Positions 8,908-17,804 are shown, counted from the stretch's first letter. The stretch is DNA of 64,000 bases from Bog-159 sp050008575 (GCA_050008575.1 JBEKMJ010000035.1:11870-75869), one strand, 5' to 3'. A program made the numbers and translations. Notes: a model not told the origin generated them from the sequence alone.

Positions 8908-9060
8908 CCTATGGCGGCTGTCAAGGCGAAAATTGAGCGCGAAAATTGAGCGCCGGTCAGTGCTTCAAAAAACGAATGCCGTGCCATCGCCGGCGCACCC
9001 AAAGCCGGGCGGCACGGTCTCGGTCCACGATCGCCTCTGGAGATTGGCCATTTCAGTTGG

Positions 9061-9300
9061 GTAGTCCTCGTGGCGCACGCACTCGTGCGTGCCGTGTCGG
9101 CACTCCTGCCGACACGGGCGAGCGTAGCTCGCCTCCACAGGCGAACGCCTATGCCACCAAGCCCTGCAAAAAAGCCAGCCAGAGCTTCGAGGCAGGCGGC
9201 CTACGAGGCCGCCGCAGGCTGCGAGCCTGCCCCACCAGAAAGGCCAATCTCCAGCGGCGAGCGTAGCTCGCCTTGGCCGGCTGAAAACCCGCTGCGGCCA
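9061..9300. repeat. Hairpin-rich repeat element, copy related to 44720-44962
   Basis: The stretch from 8890 to 9325 holds no gene; most of it is this element. It contains a chain of palindromes: a GGCGCACGCA/TGCGTGCC hairpin, GTGTCGGCA/TGCCGACAC, GGCGAGCgtaGCTCGCC, then GGCGGCCTacgAGGCCGCC (9195-9213) and GCAGGCTgcgAGCCTGC (9214-9230). The same modules in the same order, with the same linkers, recur at 44720-44962. The right end here is decayed, so terminal inverted repeats are only partly visible. Confidence 0.8.
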
Positions 9301-9325
9301 AGATTGGCCGCCCTCCAAGATTACT

Positions 9326-10978
9326 TTAGCTTTCGCCCAGCAGCGTCTTCAACCGCGCATAGCCCGCGCGGCTGACCGGCAGTTGCGTGCCATCGCGCAG
9401 CACCGCGATTTTGCTGTCCTTGGTGTATGCCTCGATCTTGGCCACCCGCTCCAGATTCACAATGTGCGAACGGTGAATACGGATGAACACCGCGGGATCG
9501 AGCATGGTCTCCAGGCTGGAAATGGTCTGCTGCTTCAGATAGGTCTTCTTGTCGCTCTTGAGCGCCACGTAATCGTCCTGCGCTTCCACGTAGTCCAGTT
9601 TCTCGACCGGAATCACATGTACCGCCGGACCGTCCTTCACCACCACGCGCTGCAAATATTGTTCCGGCGGACGCGCCGCGGCGGCCAATTCCACCGGGTC
9701 GGGCGTCTTCTCACCCAGCCGCTGCTTGGCCCGATCAAGCGCCTTTCCAAACCGTTCGGCGCTGAACGGCTTCAACAGATAATCCACCGCGTGCGCGTCG
9801 AATGCACGCATGGCATAGGTGTCATACGCGGTGGTGAAGATGACGGCGATATCCCGCCCCACCAGTTCCAGCACCTCGAATCCGTCCAGTTTCGGCATCT
9901 GGATATCCAGGAACAGCAAATCCGGCTTCAGCTCTGAAACAGTTTTCACGGCTTCGAATCCGTTGCCGCATTCGGCGAGCACGCGGACGTCGGCATGCGC
10001 CTTCAGCATTTCGCGCACCAGGCCGCGCGCCAACTCTTCGTCGTCGACAATCACGGCGCCGATCAGCGCCGTGCGCGCCCGCATGGAAGTAGTCTTCTCG
10101 GCGGAACCAGCGGGCTCATAGGTGCGCTGCAGGTTTTTCAGATCCACCAGCAGGTCGCACGCGTTTTGATAACGCCGGTCGCGGTCCTTCTCCAGGCACT
10201 TGCGCACGATGCGTTCGAGCTCCGGCGGCGTCTCGTAATTGAAACGCGCCATGGCCTCCGGCTGGGCGTGTAGAATCTGCATCAAAAGTTCGGTGGCATT
10301 GGCGCCCGCATACGGTAGTCGCCCGGTGGCCATCTCGTAGAGCACCACACCCAGGCTGAAGAGGTCCGAACGGCCGTCTGCCTCGCGCCCCAGCGCCTGC
10401 TCGGGACTCATGTAGTGCACGGTGCCCATCACCATGCCCGGATCGGTGAGGAACTGCGTGGCCGCGCGGCTGGCGCCCGAAACTCCGCCGGGCGCTTTCA
10501 TCTTGGCCAATCCAAAATCCAGCACCGACACGTGCCCGCGCGGCGCGATCATGATGTTGGCCGGCTTGATATCGCGGTGCACGATACCCTTGGCATGCGC
10601 CGCGTCGAGCGCGTCGGCCACTTGAATGGCGATCCCGATGGCTTCGGCCAGCGGCAGGGGCGCGCCCGCGATGTGGGCATCCAGGGTCTCGCCTTCGATG
10701 TATTCCATCGCCAAAAAGCTGACGCCGTCCGCTTCGCCGATCTCGAACACGCGCGCCACGTTGGGATGGCTGAGCGCCGACGCGGTCTTGGCCTCCTGCA
10801 CAAAGCGGCGCATGCGGTCGGCGTCGCGCGCCACTTCCGGTGGGAGGATTTTCAGGGCGACGGGACGTTCCAGGTTCATATCCTGGGCCAGGTAGACTTG
10901 GCCCATACCGCCTTCGCCGAGGCGGGACACGATGCGGTAGTGAGCTAGAACGGCTCCGGCGGCGAGCGACTCGGACAT
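9326..10978 (-). CDS. Ser/Thr protein kinase fused to receiver and LytTR DNA-binding domains
   Basis: 550 residues from the ATG at 10978. An in-frame ATG at 11029 would leave only 11 bases to the divergent gene, so the inner start is preferred. Residues ~14-285 are a complete protein kinase: GEGGMGQVYL loop, Lys43, HRDIKPAN (Asp136), DFG (Asp154), SPEQ. Residues ~306-420 are a response-regulator receiver: VDDEE, phospho-acceptor Asp358 in LFLDIQMPKLDG, TTAYD, Lys403. Residues ~442-548 are a LytTR domain (FIRIHRSHIVNLERV). No membrane helix is present, so it is a cytoplasmic transcription regulator. The natural kinase for the receiver may be the LytS-type protein at 1719-2777. A methionine at residue 299 could give a separate receiver-LytTR product. 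Confidence 0.93.
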   Translation of the reverse strand: MSESLAAGAVLAHYRIVSRLGEGGMGQVYLAQDMNLERPVALKILPPEVARDADRMRRFVQEAKTASALSHPNVARVFEIGEADGVSFLAMEYIEGETLDAHIAGAPLPLAEAIGIAIQVADALDAAHAKGIVHRDIKPANIMIAPRGHVSVLDFGLAKMKAPGGVSGASRAATQFLTDPGMVMGTVHYMSPEQALGREADGRSDLFSLGVVLYEMATGRLPYAGANATELLMQILHAQPEAMARFNYETPPELERIVRKCLEKDRDRRYQNACDLLVDLKNLQRTYEPAGSAEKTTSMRARTALIGAVIVDDEELARGLVREMLKAHADVRVLAECGNGFEAVKTVSELKPDLLFLDIQMPKLDGFEVLELVGRDIAVIFTTAYDTYAMRAFDAHAVDYLLKPFSAERFGKALDRAKQRLGEKTPDPVELAAAARPPEQYLQRVVVKDGPAVHVIPVEKLDYVEAQDDYVALKSDKKTYLKQQTISSLETMLDPAVFIRIHRSHIVNLERVAKIEAYTKDSKIAVLRDGTQLPVSRAGYARLKTLLGES

Positions 10979-11040
10979 TCTTATCCATGGTAGCTTGGCG
11001 AACGCCCGCCGCGGGTTGAAATCATGCAAACCTATTCTTA

Positions 11041-11973
11041 ATGGAACCTGTGAGCGGCTATCGCGCCTGGCCTAAAGCCGAGCTGCATCTGCACCTGGAA
11101 GGGTCCGTAGAGCCGGAGACCATGCGGGAACTGGACCCCGCCCTCACCACGGATGCAGTGCGCGCCATGTATCGCTTTCACGGTTTTCAGGGATTCATTC
11201 AGGCGTACAAATCAGTGGCGGAGCGGCTGCGCACCCCGCGGGATTACGCGCACATCACGCGCGCCTTGTTGGCCCGCCTGGTTGCCGAAAAAGTGCAATA
11301 TGCCGAAATCACGATCTCAGCCGGTGTGGTGCTGTGGCAGGGCCAGGACTTCGCGCCGGTCTACTCGGCGGTGCGGCAAGCGGCGGCAGAGTTCCCCGTC
11401 GAGGTGCATTGGATTCTGGACGCGGTCCGGCACTTCGGCGTCGCGCATGCTATGCAAGTGGCGGAACTGGCGGCCGCGCGGGTGAACGAGGGCGTGGTGG
11501 CGTTCGGAATCGGAGGCGACGAAGAGCGCGGACCGGCCGTATGGTTCGGCGAAGTGTTTCGATTCGCGAAAAGCGCCGGGCTGCGATTGACGGCGCATGC
11601 GGGCGAGACGATGGGGCCCGAGTCCGTGTGGGCCGCGCTGGAAATCGGTGCGGAGCGCATCGGCCATGGCATCCGGGCAGTGGAAGATCCGGCATTGCTG
11701 CGGCATTTGCGCGACCGCGGAATTCCGTTGGAGGTGTGCATCACCAGCAACGTAGCGACAGGCGCGGTGGAATCGCTGGCGGCGCATCCGGTGCGGCGGC
11801 TGTACGATGCCGGCGTGCCGATCACGTTGAACACAGACGATCCCGCCATCTTTGGCACTACGCTATCTGTGGAATATGCTCTGGCGGCGCGGCGGTTCGG
11901 GTTCTCGGAAGCTGAGCTGCGCGGCATTGCGCAGAATGCGTTCCGGTACGGGTTCCGATGCGATGCGACTTGA
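11041..11973 (+). CDS. add: Adenosine deaminase family amidohydrolase
   Basis: 310 residues. Metal ligands HLHLEGS (His16, His18) are near the N-terminus, with HAGE at ~183 (catalytic Glu), a conserved IGHGI and TLNTDDPAIF near the C-terminus. This is the full catalytic set of the adenosine/AMP deaminase barrel. It hydrolyses adenosine (or adenine or a related 6-aminopurine) to the 6-oxo product in purine salvage. It is divergently transcribed from the kinase-LytTR fusion, and the short spacer suggests a shared control region. It is slightly shorter than E. coli Add (333 residues). Substrate choice between adenosine and other aminopurines cannot be read from the sequence with certainty. Confidence 0.9.
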   Translation: MEPVSGYRAWPKAELHLHLEGSVEPETMRELDPALTTDAVRAMYRFHGFQGFIQAYKSVAERLRTPRDYAHITRALLARLVAEKVQYAEITISAGVVLWQGQDFAPVYSAVRQAAAEFPVEVHWILDAVRHFGVAHAMQVAELAAARVNEGVVAFGIGGDEERGPAVWFGEVFRFAKSAGLRLTAHAGETMGPESVWAALEIGAERIGHGIRAVEDPALLRHLRDRGIPLEVCITSNVATGAVESLAAHPVRRLYDAGVPITLNTDDPAIFGTTLSVEYALAARRFGFSEAELRGIAQNAFRYGFRCDAT

Positions 11974-12000
11974 AGCCGCGTTGCGCGGAGCGCGCCGCGT

Positions 12001-12969
12001 TTACCGCGCCCCCACCAGCGGCAGCACCACCCGGTCCAACTCCTCGTCGGTAAAGTTGCGCAGCTTCACATTCTTGTGCAGCGTCCAATGCTCGACATGC
12101 TGCAGCGATGCGCCCGGCTTCAAATGCTGCAGCGGGCCGAGCGTCTCCAACTCCAGGAAATCGGCGTCGGTAAACGTTTCGAACGAGCAGCCGAAATCGG
12201 GGTAATTCTTCGGCGAATCCTCGGCGTCGTAACGCTTGATGAACAGTTCGCCGCCCAGCGAGTAGGCGGCCCAGGTGTTCTTATTGAAGCTGCCCAGCTT
12301 GGTCGGCTCGGCATTGGAAGGGTCCTGGTGCAGCATCAAATATTTGCGCGTGTAGCGCCAGCGGTGGTCGGAGAGATTGCTAAACGCCCACATCACCAGC
12401 GGATTGGTGGGATAAAGCACCTCGGGATGCTTGCCGCGCGGCGGAAAACCGTGGATGCCGACGCCGCCCGGGGCCATCATGGTAAGCGCCCAGGGCGCCA
12501 GGTCCAGCGATTGTTTACCCGCGTTCTTGATCCGGTGCAGCACCTCCACGCCCGTCCCCTGCGCCGGCAATTTCACCACAATCTGTTTTTCGAGGCCGGT
12601 GAGCGGTTCAGCCGGCTCGGTGGCCTCCAGCACGTCCCCCTTGATCTCGATGCGTACTGGCCCGTTGTCCGGCGCGTAGGTGCGGACCGCGTCTTCCGGA
12701 GCGGCCCAGATGCGATGACCGCCGCGCGCGACCCAGGCCGCTTCGCCGGATTTACCAAGGCCCTCGGCGAACTCCTTGAACACGTTTTGTCCACCCACGA
12801 ACGCGTAGCGCATGATGCGCGGGCCGATATCGCCGGTGACGATCAGTTCTACCTCTCCGTTCGCGATGCGGTAGCAGTTCGGCCAGCCCTTGTAGCTGGT
12901 CTTCTCGATTTTGACGGCGGCCGTGGCGAACATGTTTAGCAGCAACAGGGATGCGGCAAATTTCAGCAT
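12001..12969 (-). CDS. Secreted DUF4380-like protein with a galactose-mutarotase-type fold
   Basis: 322 residues with a cleavable signal peptide (MLKFAASLLLLNMFATA). The body resembles acidobacterial DUF4380-type proteins: SYKGWPNCYRIANGEVELIV, GPRIMRYAF, GHRIWAAPED, WALTMMAPGGVGIHGFPPRG. These have a carbohydrate-binding beta-sandwich related to aldose epimerases. A His (GGHRIW) and acidic residues that could bind sugar are present, but no catalytic activity is established for the family. The protein is predicted periplasmic. It is convergent with adenosine deaminase and appears to be transcribed alone. Confidence 0.65.
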   Translation of the reverse strand: MLKFAASLLLLNMFATAAVKIEKTSYKGWPNCYRIANGEVELIVTGDIGPRIMRYAFVGGQNVFKEFAEGLGKSGEAAWVARGGHRIWAAPEDAVRTYAPDNGPVRIEIKGDVLEATEPAEPLTGLEKQIVVKLPAQGTGVEVLHRIKNAGKQSLDLAPWALTMMAPGGVGIHGFPPRGKHPEVLYPTNPLVMWAFSNLSDHRWRYTRKYLMLHQDPSNAEPTKLGSFNKNTWAAYSLGGELFIKRYDAEDSPKNYPDFGCSFETFTDADFLELETLGPLQHLKPGASLQHVEHWTLHKNVKLRNFTDEELDRVVLPLVGAR

Positions 12970-13033
12970 AGCCCGTATTATCGCGCGCTTCGCGCTTGTG
13001 GCGGGCGGCGCATGGCTCTGGATTCTGTGAGCC

Positions 13034-13122
13034 GTGGGGCAGGACTCCAGTCCTGCGCGGGTTCTCTAGAACCAGCTCCGGGCGAGCGTGGCTCGCCCAG
13101 GCGGCGCATGGCGCCGCCCCAC
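13034..13122. repeat. Compound hairpin element bounded by GTGGGGC/GCCCCAC
   Basis: 89 bp. It starts GTGGGGC (13034-13040) and ends GCCCCAC (13116-13122). Inside are four palindromes: GCAGGACTCCAGTCCTGC (13039-13056), GGGTTCT/AGAACC, GGGCGAGCgtgGCTCGCCC (13080-13098) and GGCGGCGCatgGCGCCGCC (13100-13118). It lies just upstream of the acyl-CoA synthetase gene. Confidence 0.8.
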
Positions 13123-13139
13123 AGTAGAATAACAGGGTG

Positions 13140-15077
13140 ATGGAAACCGCCCCCTTCATCTGGGAACCCTCGCGCGAGTTCATTGAGCGCACCAACGTCT
13201 ACCGCTTCATGGCCCGGCTCGGCATCGCTGCGTACCCCGACTTCATCCGCTATTCCCAGGAGCGCCTGGAAGACTTTTGGAACGAGATCGTGCGGGAGCT
13301 CGGCGTCGAGTGGTTCGAGCCTTATAAGCAAGTGCTGGACGCTTCGCGCGGCGTGGAGTGGGCGCGCTGGTTTACCGGCGGCAAGCTGAACATCGCGTGG
13401 AACTGCCTGGACCGCCACGCCGGCGGGGCCGCGCGCGACCGGCTCGCGGTCATCTGGGAAGGCGAAGACGGCAGCATCCGCACCCTCACATTCGCCGAAC
13501 TGCGCCGCGAAACAGACCGCCTGGCCAACGCCCTGCGCAGCACCGGTCTGGCTCCGGGAGACCGCGTGGCGCTGTATATGCCGATGGTCCCCGAAGTCGT
13601 CATGATCTTGCACGCCTGTTTCAAGCTAGGCCTCATCGCGGTGCCCATCTTTTCCGGCTTCGGCTACGGGGCCGTGGCCGTCCGCCTGCAGGATTCGGGC
13701 GCCAGGGTGCTGTTCACCGCCGATTTCCTGGAGCGCCGCGGGCGGCCGATCGCGCTGAAGCAGAAAGCCGATGAGGCGCTGGCCGAAGCTTCCGCCATCG
13801 AGCGCGTCGTCGTCTGGCGCTACAAAGGCGGCGATATTCCCTGGACACCCGGGCGCGATGTCTGGTGGCACGATTTCGTGGCGGGCCAGCCGGAGCAATG
13901 CGCGCCGCTGTGGCTCGATTCCGAAGCCCCTTGCCTGCTGCTTTACACTTCCGGAACCACCGGCCGCCCCAAGGGGGCTTTGCATACGCACGCCGGCGCG
14001 CTGGTGCAGACCGTGAAGGAAATCTACCTGACCTTCGACCACCAGCCGGACGACCGCTTCTGGTGGGTTTCCGATATCGGCTGGATGATGGGGCCGTGGG
14101 AAATTATCGGAAACCATCACCTGGGCGGAACCATCGTGCTGTACGATGGAGCGCCCGACCACCCCACCGCCGAGCGCTTCTGGCAGATGATCGAGCGGCA
14201 TCGCGTGACCACGTTCGGTGTTTCGCCCACCGCCATCCGGCTGCTGATGCGCAAGTCTGGCGCAGGCCCCGATGCGTTCGATCTCAGTTCGCTGCGGCTG
14301 CTGGGGTCCACGGGCGAGCCATGGGATGAAAATTCATACCGGTGGTTTTTCGAACGCGTGGGCCGCGGGCGATGCCCCATCATGAATATTTCCGGCGGCA
14401 CCGAGATCATCGGCGGATTCCTGTGCCCGCTGCCGATTCAGCCGCTGAAAGCCTGCAGCCTGGGTGGGCCGTCGCCCGGCATGGCCACCGACGTTTTCGA
14501 TGCGCAAGGCCGCTCCGTGCGCGGCCAGATGGGCTACCTGGTTTGCACCAAGCCTGCGCCTTCCATGACCCGCGGAGTCTGGAACGATCCGCAACGCTAT
14601 CTGGAGGCCTACTGGTCGCGTTGGCCCGGTGTCTGGTACCACGGCGATTGGGCCAGCGTGGATGCGGATGGCTGCTGGTTCTTGCACGGGCGCGCCGACG
14701 AGAGCTTCAACGTGGCGGGACGCAAAGTGGGTCCGGCGGAAGTCGAAGCGTGCTTGATCGCACATCCCGCGGTTTCCGAAGCGGCCGTCATCGGCGTGCC
14801 GGACGAGTTGACCGGTGAGAGTGTGGTGGCGTTCGTGGTGCTGAAGCCCGGCGCTGCGCTAACCAACTTTAACGATGAGTTGGCGGCGCACGTGGCGCGA
14901 TCCATGGGGCCGGCGTTTCGCCCGCGCGCCATCCATGCGGTTCCGGAGTTGCCTAAGACACAAAGTGGCAAGGTCGTGCGGCGACTGATCCGGCAGGCTT
15001 ATCTGCGGGAGCCTTTGGGGGACACGTCCACGGTGGAGAATCCCACGGCGCTTGGGAGCTTTGCAGCACAAACGTAA
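13140..15077 (+). CDS. Acetyl-/propionyl-CoA synthetase-like AMP-forming acyl-CoA synthetase
   Basis: 645 residues from the ATG at 13140; a GTG directly before it is in frame. The AMP-binding signature LLLYTSGTTGRPKGALHTHAG, the GSTGEPWDENSY motif, YHGDWASVDADGCWFLHGRADE (hinge) and the C-terminal lysine context ELPKTQSGKVVRRLIR are all present. This matches the acetyl-CoA synthetase-like group that activates short carboxylic acids as acyl-adenylates and loads them onto CoA in the cytoplasm. The conserved lysine (QSGK) is a known acetylation switch in this family. Substrate chain length cannot be fixed from the sequence. It seems monocistronic and has a hairpin element in its promoter region. 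Confidence 0.88.
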   Translation: METAPFIWEPSREFIERTNVYRFMARLGIAAYPDFIRYSQERLEDFWNEIVRELGVEWFEPYKQVLDASRGVEWARWFTGGKLNIAWNCLDRHAGGAARDRLAVIWEGEDGSIRTLTFAELRRETDRLANALRSTGLAPGDRVALYMPMVPEVVMILHACFKLGLIAVPIFSGFGYGAVAVRLQDSGARVLFTADFLERRGRPIALKQKADEALAEASAIERVVVWRYKGGDIPWTPGRDVWWHDFVAGQPEQCAPLWLDSEAPCLLLYTSGTTGRPKGALHTHAGALVQTVKEIYLTFDHQPDDRFWWVSDIGWMMGPWEIIGNHHLGGTIVLYDGAPDHPTAERFWQMIERHRVTTFGVSPTAIRLLMRKSGAGPDAFDLSSLRLLGSTGEPWDENSYRWFFERVGRGRCPIMNISGGTEIIGGFLCPLPIQPLKACSLGGPSPGMATDVFDAQGRSVRGQMGYLVCTKPAPSMTRGVWNDPQRYLEAYWSRWPGVWYHGDWASVDADGCWFLHGRADESFNVAGRKVGPAEVEACLIAHPAVSEAAVIGVPDELTGESVVAFVVLKPGAALTNFNDELAAHVARSMGPAFRPRAIHAVPELPKTQSGKVVRRLIRQAYLREPLGDTSTVENPTALGSFAAQT

Positions 15078-15149
15078 TTGTGCGCCGCGCCGAAATTTGC
15101 GCCATAATACTGACATCGGCGCTCGGTGAGCGCCTTTGGGGATAAACTG

Positions 15150-16364
15150 GTGTCGCCCTCGTTGAAGGCTCTTCCGATTGTGCTGCTGGCAGCCGCCGGG
15201 CGCGGCCAGACCATTCTGCCCGGCTCCGGACCGGCGGGCCAGGCGCACCTCTTCAACACCGACGCCGCCGTTTTGGAATCGCAGGAGCCCCGCAAGGATC
15301 TTCCGTGTACCGCCACGCCCGTCAAACCCACTCTGGGCTTCGACCTGAAATTCCATTCCGGTTACGAAGTCAATGTGCCATTGAAAGAACTGGCCGGATC
15401 GCAGAATCTCCTCACCATGATCTATAGGGTCACGCCGGCGGCGCATAAGGACGAGCCGGTTTACATGTCGCAGCACGTGACCGTGCCTGAGATCGAAGAG
15501 GACGCTCACGGCGACGCCTATTTGCAAGGCACCTTCGACGTGGGCGAAGGCAAGTACCACGTGGACTGGCTGATGCGCGACCGCGCCGAGCGGGTGTGCT
15601 CGGCTTTTTGGGATATCGATGCCAGCGTGCCGCCCAAGGACAAGCCTGTGGCCTTGGACATCCGGCCGAACACTGTTCTGAGCACCGATAACGAGCCTTT
15701 CAAAGACGAGCCGCCCGTGCCGCGGGACCCGGCCGGCGGTCCGCTGAATGTGAAGGTGATCGTCAACTTCGCTCCCCAGGACTCGGCAGCGGCGGCTTTG
15801 CATCCGCTGGACATGAATGCCCTGATCTCGATTCTGCGCGGCATCGCGCGCGAGCCGCGCATCGGCAAGTTCTCGATTGTGGCCTTCAATCTCCAGGAGC
15901 GGCGGGTAGTCTACCGCCAGGAGGATTCCTCGCACATCGATTTCCCGGCCCTGGGCGAGGCTTTGCATTCGCTGAATCTGGGGACGGTGGATCTGAAGCG
16001 GCTCAGCCAGAAACGCGGGGAAACCGAGTTCCTGACCAGCCTGATTACCGAGGAATTGAACGCCCGCGGCCATCCCGACGCCGTGATCTTCGCCGGACCG
16101 AAAGTGCTGCTCGACAACGGCGTGCCGCAGGAGTCGCTCAAGAAAGTAGCCGACGTGGAGTATCCGCTTTTCTATATGAACTACACCGTCGACCCGCAGT
16201 CCGTTCCGTGGCGCGACGCCATCGGAAATGCGGTGAAATACCTCAAGGGCGTCGAGTACACCATCAGCCGGCCGCGCGACCTTTGGAATGCCTGGGGCGA
16301 TATCATGTCCCGTATAGTAAAATCAAGACTGAGTAAGCGCGCGGCGAACGGCGCTTCCCAATAG
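15150..16364 (+). CDS. Conserved secreted protein, acidobacterial
   Basis: 404 residues from a GTG at 15150, chosen because GGGGAT lies 7 bases upstream and the protein then opens with a proper signal peptide (SPSLKALPIVLLAAAGRGQ); a GTG at 15126 is the alternative. The mature part has a first beta-rich domain (~50-200) and a second alpha/beta domain (~220-400) containing KVIVNFAPQDSAAAALHPLD and PDAVIFAGPKVLLDNG, reminiscent of a von Willebrand-like fold but without a clear MIDAS. No function is recognised. The periplasmic methyltransferase-like gene begins 3 bases after the stop, so the two are co-transcribed. Confidence 0.7.
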   Translation: MSPSLKALPIVLLAAAGRGQTILPGSGPAGQAHLFNTDAAVLESQEPRKDLPCTATPVKPTLGFDLKFHSGYEVNVPLKELAGSQNLLTMIYRVTPAAHKDEPVYMSQHVTVPEIEEDAHGDAYLQGTFDVGEGKYHVDWLMRDRAERVCSAFWDIDASVPPKDKPVALDIRPNTVLSTDNEPFKDEPPVPRDPAGGPLNVKVIVNFAPQDSAAAALHPLDMNALISILRGIAREPRIGKFSIVAFNLQERRVVYRQEDSSHIDFPALGEALHSLNLGTVDLKRLSQKRGETEFLTSLITEELNARGHPDAVIFAGPKVLLDNGVPQESLKKVADVEYPLFYMNYTVDPQSVPWRDAIGNAVKYLKGVEYTISRPRDLWNAWGDIMSRIVKSRLSKRAANGASQ

Positions 16365-16367
16365 TCC

Positions 16368-16922
16368 ATGCGGGTTCATACCTTCCCGGCGGCGATGCTT
16401 CTGGCTCTGGGAGCCTGGGCGCCATCCTATTCCCAACAGTTCAGCAAAGACAGCTTGGCGCCTTACATCCCCAGTCCGCAGGAAGTAGTGGACCGGATGC
16501 TCAGCGCCGCGCGGGTCAAGCCGGGCGAAATGGTTTACGACCTGGGCAGCGGCGACGGCCGCATTATTATCACGGCGGCGCAGAAATTCCAGGCGCGCGC
16601 CGTGGGCGTGGAGCTGCGGGGGGACCTCTGCAAATCCACGCAAGCGCGCATCAAGTCGCTGGGCCTGGAGGGGCGCGTCAGGCTGATTCACGAGAATATG
16701 CTGAAGGTGGACCTTAGCCCCGCCGATGTGGTGACACTCTACCTGCTAACCAGCTCCAACGAGCTTTTGCGCCCGAATCTGGAGAAGTATCTGAAGCCGG
16801 GCGCGCGGGTGGTGTCGAACGATTACGAGATCCGCGGCTGGACGCCGTCGGGCATCGTGCCGATCACCGCCGGCGGCGTGCTGCACTATATCTACGTCTA
16901 CGAGGTTGGGGCTAAGAATTAG
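16368..16922 (+). CDS. SAM-dependent methyltransferase-like protein with signal peptide
   Basis: 184 residues. The class I methyltransferase core is clear: motif I MVYDLGSGDGRIIITAA, acidic motif II AVGVELRGDLC, and the LSPADVVTLYLLTSSNELL segment. It resembles small lysine methyltransferases of the FAM173 type. The odd feature is the N-terminus MRVHTFPAAMLLALGAWAPS, a good signal peptide, although SAM is not expected outside the cytoplasm. Either the peptide stays as a membrane anchor with the domain inside, or the fold is used for something else. It is co-transcribed with the secreted protein upstream. Confidence 0.8.
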   Translation: MRVHTFPAAMLLALGAWAPSYSQQFSKDSLAPYIPSPQEVVDRMLSAARVKPGEMVYDLGSGDGRIIITAAQKFQARAVGVELRGDLCKSTQARIKSLGLEGRVRLIHENMLKVDLSPADVVTLYLLTSSNELLRPNLEKYLKPGARVVSNDYEIRGWTPSGIVPITAGGVLHYIYVYEVGAKN

Positions 16923-17140
16923 CCTGTGGGAGCAGTCCTTCGGCCTGCGCGGGCCTCTCAGGCGCCCCGGTTGCTCTTTCAACAGGTTTACGTGGGTTCT
17001 CGACCTTGCGCGTCCTCCGCGGGATGCTCTTTGGCGATCGAAGTTCGCCCCGGCCCGCTCGATGAATGTCGAAGGGCAGCCCTTTTTAAACCGAGATCGC
17101 GAGGGTCTTTCAAGGGATATAATAGGGACGGGTCACCGCC

Positions 17141-17541
17141 GTGGATGAGCAGAAGCCAATGGAAATGGTGCCGGCGACGAGCTTTCGTTACGTTGGCATC
17201 GGCCAGCTCACAATCTTCTTCGTCTCAGAGGACTGCGCCTGATCGAGAGCGGCAGCCCGGCGGCGACATGCCTGAATCTAGGAATTGCGTTCTCCTCCGT
17301 TGGGGTTGGTTCTCTGATCTCCGTCCTGTTGAGCGAGCCGTCGAAGTCGTTACACAAATTCGTAGTCGTAGTCGTTATAACTGTGATAAGCCTGATCGCT
17401 GGCTTTGTTTTGCTCGTGGTCTGGACCAGATTGCGAAAACAGGCATCGGACGTCATTGACCGGATCCGTCGCCGCGCCATCCCATCCGCGGGCGGAACGG
17501 TTATGGACGCACCTTCGGTTGAGGATCAAGGGCATCAATGA
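17141..17541 (+). pseudogene. Small two-helix membrane protein gene with a one-base frameshift
   Basis: From a GTG at 17141 the protein reads KPMEMVPATSFRYVGIGQL then TIFFVSED and stops at a TGA near 17238. Shifting by one base at that point restores a long continuous reading: LRLIESGSPAATCLNLGIAF, a first membrane helix, LLSEPSKSLHKF, a second helix and a basic tail to 17541. One missing base inside the GAG-GA?-CTG context explains everything. The protein type is a small two-helix membrane protein of unknown function. The last codons overlap the DUF1883 gene by 4 bases (ATGA), so they were translationally coupled. A sequencing error is possible. Confidence 0.65.
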
Positions 17542-17804
17542 ACTTTCTTCATTACACCGTCACGACTGGACCCCGAGAGGCCGTTCGCGTCTATCTCACG
17601 GGAAGCGCCGCGAACGTGCTCGTGATGGACGACTCCAATTTTCAGAACTTCAAGGTGGGTCAAGCGTATCGCTATCATGGCGGGCACTACACGCTGTCGC
17701 CTGCCGTTATCAAGCCCCCTTATCCCGGGCGTTGGAACGTCGTCGTCAATCTAGGCGGACTGGCGGGGACTGTCAATACGGTCGTTCAGGTTGTACATGC
17801 TTGA
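17538..17804 (+). CDS. DUF1883 domain protein
   Basis: 88 residues. MNFLHYTVTTGPREAVRVYL at the start, VLVMDDSNFQNFKVGQAYRYHGG and a C-terminal PGRWNVVVNLGGLAGTV match the whole DUF1883 domain. This small beta domain is found alone or fused to TIR domains. Its role is unknown; the DSSNF and GGY/GGH positions are conserved. The start codon overlaps the stop of the membrane gene upstream, so the two belong together functionally. If the upstream gene is really dead, coupling would also lower expression of this one. Confidence 0.85.
   Translation: MNFLHYTVTTGPREAVRVYLTGSAANVLVMDDSNFQNFKVGQAYRYHGGHYTLSPAVIKPPYPGRWNVVVNLGGLAGTVNTVVQVVHA

Noticed and set aside
8890..9325. Small genes inside hairpin-rich intergenic DNA (also at 44.7 and 62.3 kb)
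   Set aside because: Open frames there are by-products of GC-rich palindromes, have no ribosome sites and read into repeat modules shared with unrelated places.
9326..10978. Kinase-receiver-LytTR fusion as an artefact of joining two genes
   Set aside because: The frame is continuous, with a normal linker and full domains on both sides; an internal start at residue 299 is possible but does not break the fusion.
14859..16073. Long open frame on the minus strand opposite the acyl-CoA synthetase end and the secreted protein gene
   Set aside because: It is the antisense shadow of genes with clear motifs and codon use on the plus strand; no protein family is visible in it.
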